This document shows positions 58,231 through 64,000 of a stretch of DNA of 64,000 bases, piece after piece. Numbering within the stretch: position 1 is the stretch's first letter; each line of letters begins with the position of its first letter. The translations under genes were made by a program, and so were the position numbers. Source of the stretch: Clostridia bacterium (GTDB lineage: Bacteria; Bacillota; Clostridia; Oscillospirales; SIG627); contig JAFUKG010000014.1 in the NCBI GenBank assembly GCA_017467865.1, forward strand, positions 50,721 through 114,720, read 5' to 3'. The notes under the pieces are model-generated. The model searched no databases and was not told the origin of the DNA. It saw nothing but the letters and a program-made list of their open reading frames with translations.

Positions 58231-59583
58231 ATGCCATTTACTTATCACAAACCGACGAGAAGTACTTGTGATGTGTGCGAAGAACTAATAATCACAGATA
58301 AATTCCCCCCGATGATAGATACATACAATGGAAAGGCATCTTCTTCAAACGGATATCCTTTTCATGATTGGTATAACTTTGTTTTAGGCTATACGCCTAC
58401 CTTTCCAGAGTATATGTTAAGTAGAGAGGGTATAACAAGTAATAGCAGAAAAACTGTATTGGATCCATTTGTCGGTTCAGGAACTACTCAATTAGTATGC
58501 AAATTAAATGAAATAGTTTCGTATGGTATAGATGCAAATGATTTTATGATATTTGCAACATCTCAGAAATTAAATTGGTCGTTAGATGCTTCATTAATTA
58601 GCTCTATCGCCAATATTATAAAACAAACATATGAAAAAGAAGCAAAACTAATTAATTGGAACGACCATAGTCAAATAAAGTTATTGGCCAATGACAATCG
58701 CCCTCCTGCATTAGACAAAAGATATATTTCTGACAAGCCACTTGTAAAAATAAATTTACTTAAAAAAGTAGTAAGTAAATTAAATTTACAAAGTGCATAT
58801 AATGATATTTTTATGTTTGCGTTATCCTCGATACTAGTCCCAATCTCGAACATAAAATACGGACCGGGATTCGGTATCGGAAAACACAAAGATGATGTAG
58901 ATGTATTAGATGCCTTTTGCAAAAAGGTTGATCTAATTATTAAAGATTTGTCCAATATATCACATGAGCAAAAAAACACCCCTTCATATACCATCTTGGG
59001 AGATAGTCGTCATTTATCTAATTATGTTGAACAAAACAGTATAGACTTTATAATTACATCTCCGCCATATCCTGGAGATCATGAGTATACAAAGCATTCT
59101 AAACTTGAATTAATATTTAATAATTATGCAACTGATGTTCCATCTTTCAGAACAATCAAGAAACGTATGATACGAGGTTCAACCACTAACGTTTACAAGG
59201 ATGACAATGACAAAGATGTAGTATTTCATATCAATTCAATAAAGGCAATTACAGAAAGAATTGATGAGAGGTTGAAGCAGGATGGAGCAACAAGTGGTTT
59301 TGAAAAATTATACACTAAATTGATTTGGGAATACTTTGGCGGAATGTCATACACGTTGTCTGAATGTCTTAAGGTTTTGAAACCTGGCGGGAAAATAGCA
59401 CTTTTAGTAAGTGATTCACATGCCTTTAAGATGGTTCATATAAAAACAGCCGAGTTGCTTGCTGAGATTGGCGAAAACGTTGGCTTTATAAAACCTGAGA
59501 TAATTTTATGGCAAATGAAGAATTCAACATCACATAATTATAAACTTAGAGAGAACATTTTAATATTGCAAAAAGAAGCATAA
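58231..59583 (+). CDS. Type II DNA methyltransferase (amino type, SPPY motif)
   Basis: The 450-residue enzyme has a SAM-binding motif LDPFVGSGTTQLVC at 77-90 and a catalytic motif IITSPPYPG at 274-282. SPPY favours N4-cytosine, although N6-adenine is possible. The SAM motif comes before the catalytic one, the reverse of the common beta-group order. It would protect the genome from the upstream endonuclease. LKVLKPGGKIALLVSD near 385 is a further fold marker. Confidence 0.9.
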   Translation: MPFTYHKPTRSTCDVCEELIITDKFPPMIDTYNGKASSSNGYPFHDWYNFVLGYTPTFPEYMLSREGITSNSRKTVLDPFVGSGTTQLVCKLNEIVSYGIDANDFMIFATSQKLNWSLDASLISSIANIIKQTYEKEAKLINWNDHSQIKLLANDNRPPALDKRYISDKPLVKINLLKKVVSKLNLQSAYNDIFMFALSSILVPISNIKYGPGFGIGKHKDDVDVLDAFCKKVDLIIKDLSNISHEQKNTPSYTILGDSRHLSNYVEQNSIDFIITSPPYPGDHEYTKHSKLELIFNNYATDVPSFRTIKKRMIRGSTTNVYKDDNDKDVVFHINSIKAITERIDERLKQDGATSGFEKLYTKLIWEYFGGMSYTLSECLKVLKPGGKIALLVSDSHAFKMVHIKTAELLAEIGENVGFIKPEIILWQMKNSTSHNYKLRENILILQKEA

Positions 59584-59883
59584 AATATATAGATTTTATT
59601 CTTCTTTTTCGCAAAGTTTTTGAAAGTAATTATCATTTTTGCTGTTAACTTCTGATATTTTTCTTTATCTTTCTCTAACTTTTAAAACGTCTAAAGAACT
59701 CGACGTATCTTTATATGCTTGCGGATTCAGGTTGCTCGTTTGGGGTCACCACAGGCCTTGTGGCTGTGAATTATCATAAAACTGTTAAAAAATTAACAAA
59801 AAGCTATTGTAAAAACTTGCCTTCTGTGATATCATACTATATTGGAAAACAATAAAATCTATATAAAGAATAGGAGAAAAACA
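59584..59883. other. 300-bp gap between the restriction system and pgk
   Basis: No gene is seen. The first part is AT-rich and probably ends the transferred segment. At 59722-59775 there is a GC-richer stretch with a CCACAGG/CCTTGTGG hairpin that I cannot explain. A weak promoter for pgk may be TTGTAA (59806) and TATCAT 17 bp later. AGGAG lies seven bases before the pgk ATG. Confidence 0.4.
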
Positions 59884-61185
59884 ATGTACAACAAGAAGAC
59901 CATTGAGGATATTGAAGTATCCGGCAAGAGAGTCCTTGCAAGATGTGACTTCAACGTTCCCCTTAAAGACGGTGTTATCACCGACGACAAGAGAATTGTA
60001 GGCGCACTTCCTACAATCAAGTACCTTGCAGACAAGGGTGCTTGCGTTATTCTTTGCTCACACATGGGCAGACCTCACAACGTTCTTAACGCAACACTTA
60101 AGCTTTCCAAGAAGGAAAAGAAGAAGATTGATGCTCTTCCCGAGGAAGAGAGAGCAGCGGCAACAGAAGCAGCTCTCAAGAAGGGTGCAGGCGATATTAC
60201 CAAGCTTTCTCTCGCTCCCGTTGCTAAGAGAATTTCCGAGCTTCTCGGCAAGGAAGTTATTATGGCAAATGACGTAATCGGCGAGGACGCTAAGGCAAAG
60301 GCTGCAGCTCTCAAGCCCGGCGACGTGATGCTCCTTGAAAACGTTCGTTTCCACGAAGAGGAAGAAAAGAACGACGAGGCATTTGCAAAGGAACTCGGTT
60401 CTCTTTGCGATATCTACGTAAACGATGCATTCGGTACAGCTCACCGTGCACATGCTTCTACCGCAGGCGTTGCTATGTTCTGCCCTGAGAAGCCTGCAGT
60501 TTGCGGATACCTCATCCAGAAAGAGGTTGAGGTTATGGGTGGCGCTCTTACAGAGCCCGCACGTCCTTTCGTTGCTATCCTTGGCGGTGCTAAGGTTTCC
60601 GATAAGATTGGCGTTATCAACAGCCTTATCGAAAAGGTTGATACCCTCATTGTAGGCGGCGGTATGGCTTACACCTTCTTTAAGGCATTCGGTGAGAACA
60701 TCGGTACGTCTCTTTGCGAAGAAGATAAGCTTGACCTTGCCCGTGAGCTTGTTGAAAAGGCTCGTGCTAAGGGCGTTAGCTTCCTTCTCCCCGTTGATAA
60801 CATCATCGCAAGAGAATATGATGAAAACGCAGTTAATATGAGAATATACTCCGACTCTATCCCCGATGGATGGATGGGTCTTGACATCGGTCCCACAACA
60901 ACCGAGCTCTTCTCCAAGACTATCAAGGGCGCAGGCACAGTAATTTGGAACGGTCCTATGGGCGTTTCCGAGTGGGAAAACTTCGCTAACGGTACTAAGG
61001 GCGTGGCTAAGGCTCTTGCTGAGTGCGACGGTATCACTATTATCGGTGGCGGCGATTCTGCAGCGGCAGTTGAAAATCTCGGCTTTGCTGATAAGATGAC
61101 TCACGTTTCCACAGGCGGCGGTGCTTCTCTTGAGTTCCTTGAAGGACTTGAGCTTCCCGGTATCGCTTGTCTCAACGACAAATAA
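59884..61185 (+). CDS. pgk: Phosphoglycerate kinase with an insertion
   Basis: The 433-residue glycolytic enzyme makes ATP and 3-phosphoglycerate from 1,3-bisphosphoglycerate and ADP. Recognised segments are [53 protein letters not shown] and [13 protein letters not shown]. Residues 64-108 carry an extra Lys/Glu/Ala-rich helix ([18 protein letters not shown]) between HMGRP and SLAPVA, which explains its excess length. ATG 59884 has AGGAG upstream; an in-frame ATG at 59842 is less likely. tpiA follows by 18 bp. Confidence 0.97.
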   Translation: MYNKKTIEDIEVSGKRVLARCDFNVPLKDGVITDDKRIVGALPTIKYLADKGACVILCSHMGRPHNVLNATLKLSKKEKKKIDALPEEERAAATEAALKKGAGDITKLSLAPVAKRISELLGKEVIMANDVIGEDAKAKAAALKPGDVMLLENVRFHEEEEKNDEAFAKELGSLCDIYVNDAFGTAHRAHASTAGVAMFCPEKPAVCGYLIQKEVEVMGGALTEPARPFVAILGGAKVSDKIGVINSLIEKVDTLIVGGGMAYTFFKAFGENIGTSLCEEDKLDLARELVEKARAKGVSFLLPVDNIIAREYDENAVNMRIYSDSIPDGWMGLDIGPTTTELFSKTIKGAGTVIWNGPMGVSEWENFANGTKGVAKALAECDGITIIGGGDSAAAVENLGFADKMTHVSTGGGASLEFLEGLELPGIACLNDK

Positions 61186-61203
61186 GAAAAGAGGACGTAT
61201 AAA

Positions 61204-61965
61204 ATGGAAAGAAGATATGTTATCGCCGGCAACTGGAAGATGAACAAAACTCCTTCCGAGGCTAAGGCACTTTTAGAAGAAATCGTAAAGGCTAACGATG
61301 GCAAGACCGCTTGCGACATTGTTCTCTGCGTTCCCGCTATCGACATCCCCGCTGCAGTTGAAGCAACAAAGGGTACAAACGTTATAATTGGTGCTCAGAA
61401 CGTTCACTTCAAGGACAATGGCGCTTATACAGGCGAAATCTCTGCCGCTATGCTTAAGGAGTGCGGTGTTGAGTACGTTATCATCGGTCACAGCGAAAGA
61501 AGACAATATTTCGGCGAAACTGATGCAACTGTTAACCTCAGAACTGCTCAGGCTCTCGCAAACGGACTTAAGGCTATCGTGTGTGTTGGCGAAACTCTTG
61601 AAGAGAGAAAAGACAACATCACATTTGACCTTATCGCAATTCAGATTAAGCGTGCGTTCAAGGGTATCTCCGAAGAAGATATGAAGAACGTCATCATCGC
61701 TTACGAACCTGTTTGGGCTATCGGAACAGGCGAGACCGCTACAAACGAGCAGGCTGAAGAGGTTTGCGCATTCATCCGCGGTCTTATCGCAGAGCTCTAC
61801 TCTGTTGACCTTGCAAACGCTATCACTATCCAGTACGGCGGTTCCATGAACGCTAAGAACGCAGCTGAGCTTCTCGCAATGGATAACATCGACGGCGGTC
61901 TTATCGGCGGTGCTTCGCTTAAGGCTCCTGACTTTACAACAATTATTGATTCAGTAAAAGCGTAA
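61204..61965 (+). CDS. tpiA: Triosephosphate isomerase
   Basis: The 253-residue barrel enzyme interconverts dihydroxyacetone phosphate and glyceraldehyde-3-phosphate. Active residues lie in AGNWKMNKTP (Lys), IIGHSERRQYFGE (His) and IAYEPVWAIGTGETA (Glu), with the YGGSMNAKNA phosphate loop. It is co-transcribed with pgk. A terminator follows after a pair of 21-bp-spaced TTATAA boxes. Confidence 0.98.
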   Translation: MERRYVIAGNWKMNKTPSEAKALLEEIVKANDGKTACDIVLCVPAIDIPAAVEATKGTNVIIGAQNVHFKDNGAYTGEISAAMLKECGVEYVIIGHSERRQYFGETDATVNLRTAQALANGLKAIVCVGETLEERKDNITFDLIAIQIKRAFKGISEEDMKNVIIAYEPVWAIGTGETATNEQAEEVCAFIRGLIAELYSVDLANAITIQYGGSMNAKNAAELLAMDNIDGGLIGGASLKAPDFTTIIDSVKA

Positions 61966-62017
61966 GATTTTTCTAAAACCGAAGATGAAAAATTCAGGTT
62001 TTACGAGAAAACACTTT

Positions 62018-62046
62018 TTATAAAACAAAGTAAGATAATTATAAGG
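62018..62046. promoter_or_regulatory. Degenerate pair of TTATAA boxes 21 bp apart
   Basis: TTATAAAA starts at 62018 and TTATAAGG at 62039. The spacing equals that of the arrays at 11306, 52602 and 54362, but the second box is imperfect, so chance is possible. Confidence 0.35.
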
Positions 62047-62048
62047 AA

Positions 62049-62078
62049 GAAAGACGAGGGAAACCCCGTCTTTCTTTG
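62049..62078 (+). terminator. Terminator after tpiA
   Basis: GAAAGACG and CGTCTTTC form a stem with an inner GGG/CCC, followed by TTTGTT. Confidence 0.85.
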
Positions 62079-62127
62079 TTAAAAATCACTTTGTTTGAAA
62101 AGTCACCTTTCGTTCATTTATTTTTGT

Positions 62128-62156
62128 TTGCAATTTATGAGAATGTGTGTTACAAT
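62128..62156 (+). promoter_or_regulatory. Promoter of the fucO-like gene
   Basis: TTGCAA (62128-62133) and TACAAT (62151-62156) are 17 bp apart. Confidence 0.6.
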
Positions 62157-62194
62157 ATATTTGTGAATAATTTAACAAACAGGAGGATTTATTT

Positions 62195-63340
62195 ATGAAC
62201 CGTTTTGTACTTAATGAAACTTCTTATCACGGCTATGGTGCAATATCTGCCATCGCTGACGAAATCAAGGCAAGAGGCTTTAAAAAAGCTTTTGTTTGCT
62301 CCGACCCCGACCTTATTAAGTTTGGAGTAACGGGAAAGGTTACCGCCGTTCTTGACTCTGCAGAAATCCCCTATGAAATATACTCCGAAATCAAGCCTAA
62401 CCCCACCGTTGAAAACGTGCAGGGCGGCGTTAAGGCTTTCAAAAAGGCTGATGCCGATTGTATCGTAGCTATTGGTGGAGGCTCTTCCATCGATACCGCA
62501 AAGGCTATCGGTATTATAATCACCAACCCCGAATTTGAAGACGTAGTAAGCCTTGAGGGCGTTGCTCCCACAAAGAACAAGTGCACTCCCATTATCGCAG
62601 TACCCACAACTGCGGGAACTGCGGCAGAGGTTACAATTAACTACGTTATCACCGATGCAAAGAATAACAGAAAGATGGTTTGCGTAGACGTTCACGATAT
62701 CCCCGTTGTTGCAGTAGTTGACCCCGATATGATGTCAACAATGCCCAAGGGACTTACCGCCGCAACAGGTATGGATGCTCTTACCCACGCTATTGAAGGC
62801 TATATCACCAAGGGAGCCTGGGAGCTTTCCGATATGTTCCATATCAAGGCTATTGAAATTATTGCAAGGACACTCCGCGCCGCCGTTGAAGGCAAAGCAG
62901 AGGGCAGAGAGGGGATGGCTCTCGGTCAGTACGTTGCGGGCATGGGCTTTTCTAACGTAGGACTTGGCATTGTTCATTCTATGGCACATCCTCTCGGAGC
63001 GCTTTACGATACACCTCACGGCGTGGCAAACGCCATCATTCTTCCCACCGTTATGGAATATAACGCTGAAGCAACAGGTGAGAAGTACCGTGACATAGCA
63101 CGTGCTATGGGCGTTGAAGGAACCGAGAATATGAGCATTGAGGAATACAGAAAAGCGGCAGTTGACGCCGTTAAGAAGCTTTCCGCAGACGTTGGCATTC
63201 CCGCTGACCTGAAGGACATAGTTAAGAAGGAAGACGTTGACTTCCTCTCGGAGTCTGCTTTCGCAGATGCCTGCCGTCCCGGTAACCCCAAGGATACTTC
63301 GGTAGAAGAGATTAAAGAGCTTTACCTATCTCTTATGTAA
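62195..63340 (+). CDS. fucO: Lactaldehyde reductase / iron-containing alcohol dehydrogenase
   Basis: The 381-residue group III alcohol dehydrogenase is strikingly like FucO: AIGGGSSIDTAKAIGIIITN, VPTTAGTAAEVTINYVITD, GMDALTHAIEGYITKGAWE and QYVAGMGFSNVGLGIVHSMA. Metal ligand candidates D194, H198, H261 and H275 align with the FucO set at a two-residue offset. FucO reduces L-lactaldehyde from fucose or rhamnose to 1,2-propanediol. It has its own promoter. No fuculose or rhamnulose aldolase is seen here, so the link to the two isomerase-kinase pairs is inferred. Confidence 0.9.
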   Translation: MNRFVLNETSYHGYGAISAIADEIKARGFKKAFVCSDPDLIKFGVTGKVTAVLDSAEIPYEIYSEIKPNPTVENVQGGVKAFKKADADCIVAIGGGSSIDTAKAIGIIITNPEFEDVVSLEGVAPTKNKCTPIIAVPTTAGTAAEVTINYVITDAKNNRKMVCVDVHDIPVVAVVDPDMMSTMPKGLTAATGMDALTHAIEGYITKGAWELSDMFHIKAIEIIARTLRAAVEGKAEGREGMALGQYVAGMGFSNVGLGIVHSMAHPLGALYDTPHGVANAIILPTVMEYNAEATGEKYRDIARAMGVEGTENMSIEEYRKAAVDAVKKLSADVGIPADLKDIVKKEDVDFLSESAFADACRPGNPKDTSVEEIKELYLSLM

Positions 63341-63378
63341 ATTTCTTAGAAATTTAGTGTAATACTGTGTCGACTTCA

Positions 63379-63427
63379 AATAGGGCATCGTTGCTTTACT
63401 CTAAGTAAAGCTTCCTTGCCCTATTTT
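63379..63427. repeat. Diverged copy of the TTTTTCCGTTC-type hairpin element
   Basis: The outer arms are AATAGGG/CCCTATT and the inner stem is CTTTACT/AAGTAAAG, followed by CTTCCTTGCC as in the copy at 29869. Confidence 0.45.
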
Positions 63428-63486
63428 AGTTTCCTTGTCTTACACAAAATTTTGTTGAAATTGCATTTCATAATATATAATAAATG

Positions 63487-63655
63487 AAAATTTCGCTGAA
63501 AGCGAAATTAACCGTAATTGCGACTCGCTTCGGTTTCGCACGTTGTTCGACCTACGCTCTCATGCATGGCTTGAATTTTCGCTCACTACGCTGATTCGCT
63601 TCGTGGCGAAAATCCCCCGCACATCTGCATTCATCACTCTGCGTTCTGCATTCAA
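63487..63655 (-). repeat. Composite repeat with 110-bp module (copy 3, inverted)
   Basis: A hairpin with arm AATTTCGCT (63488-63509) is followed by the 110-bp module in inverse orientation (63516-63628). TTCTGCA-type heptamers run to about 63655. This is the same order as 36061-36240 read on the other strand. Confidence 0.7.
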
Positions 63656-63760
63656 AAAGCCGTCAGGCTTTTTTTAATCAACATCTTGTGTCATTTTAGC
63701 GTGATTTATACAAGATACATTTTGGGTTGAAATTTTTTTGAAAAAACTGTAAAAAAACGC

Positions 63761-63789
63761 TTGACAAAGGCAAAAAAAGGTGATAATAT
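63761..63789 (+). promoter_or_regulatory. rRNA operon promoter P1
   Basis: TTGACA (63761-63766) and TAATAT (63784-63789) are 17 bp apart. A CTCTCC-GAAA-GGGAGAG hairpin follows at about 63797. Confidence 0.75.
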
Positions 63790-63868
63790 AGGGACACTCT
63801 CCGAAAGGGAGAGAATGTATAGCCACGAAAATCCCCAAAAACTTTTTCAAAAAAAATGAAAAAAAGTG

Positions 63869-63897
63869 TTGACAAAAGGGAAGGTGTGTGGTATACT
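63869..63897 (+). promoter_or_regulatory. rRNA operon promoter P2
   Basis: TTGACA (63869-63874) and TATACT (63892-63897) are 17 bp apart, with an A-rich region upstream that could act as an UP element. Confidence 0.85.
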
Positions 63898-63930
63898 AAC
63901 AAAGCTGTCGCGGAGAGCGGGGGCAAAAAT

Positions 63931-64000
63931 GGACATTGAAAATTAAACAACGAGACATGTACGAAGTGAGGAAAAACAAGCTAAGTGAAAGGTCTCGGAA
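63931..64000 (+). other. Probable 16S rRNA operon leader, gene beyond the right edge
   Basis: GGACATTGAAAATTAAACAA, followed by ACATGTACGAAGTGAG and AAGCTAAGTGAAAGG, matches the style of pre-16S leaders in Clostridia, where an ACATTGAAAA segment precedes the rRNA. No 16S sequence itself is within the window. Confidence 0.65.

Noticed and set aside
60058..61104. 348-codon minus-strand frame opposite pgk
   Set aside because: Antisense to an unmistakable glycolytic gene; composition is that of a mirror frame.

Overview
The window reads as a piece of an uncultured Clostridia-like Firmicutes chromosome, probably a gut or rumen lineage. This is inferred from gene order (yicC-remA-gmk-rpoZ; smpB-trmN6-rsmI; iscR-nifS-nifU), strong AGGAG-type ribosome binding sites, consensus sigma-A promoters, three-SLH surface proteins and a Clostridia-type leader just ahead of a 16S rRNA gene at the right edge. 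I cannot place it more finely.

Layout. 1-3455: two sugar isomerase/epimerase-type genes (one partial, one fused to a Gfo/Idh/MocA oxidoreductase) divergent from an AraC regulator. 3444-10373, minus strand: iscR-nifS-nifU-queG-like-nth, then polA followed by an MntA/HepT toxin-antitoxin pair, with many start/stop overlaps. 10612-21739: a small wHTH/PH-like protein, then a surface cluster with a Pro-rich anchored protein, two SLH proteins built from beta-repeat modules, and between them a four-helix-bundle (23S-IVS-type) gene in a hairpin-rich leader. 21847-24060: an acetyltransferase and a GH13 glycosidase. 24258-31402: housekeeping (alaS, HIT, holA, rnmV, yicC, remA, gmk, rpoZ).

31728-50511 is a carbohydrate region: nagA, a CBM9-like protein and a NagB-like deaminase; a FGGY kinase, a fucose-isomerase-family protein and three MFS transporters; a ceramidase-like protein, a CapA-like phosphoesterase and an M20 peptidase; then a second isomerase-kinase pair with an amidohydrolase. 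A FucO-like lactaldehyde reductase at 62195 fits deoxysugar catabolism. 50851-52407 is a Cthe_2159-type lipoprotein. 53144-54175 is an AT-rich island of three unrecognised small genes. 54593-56646 is smpB-trmN6-rsmI. 57089-59583 is an AT-rich Type II restriction-modification system with a controller gene. 59884-63340 is pgk, tpiA and fucO. The window ends in tandem rRNA promoters.

The least explained features are non-coding. (a) TTATAAAA boxes spaced exactly 21 bp apart: five before and three after the AT-rich island, a pair over the surface-operon promoter, and a degenerate pair before fucO. (b) A dense set of intergenic repeats that keep their hairpins while the stem sequence changes. These include a two-hairpin element with degenerate heptamer arms, a three-hairpin element found three times, a module of about 110 bp found three times, and strings of hairpins linked to the four-helix-bundle gene. 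No transposase, CRISPR array, tRNA or complete rRNA gene was seen.
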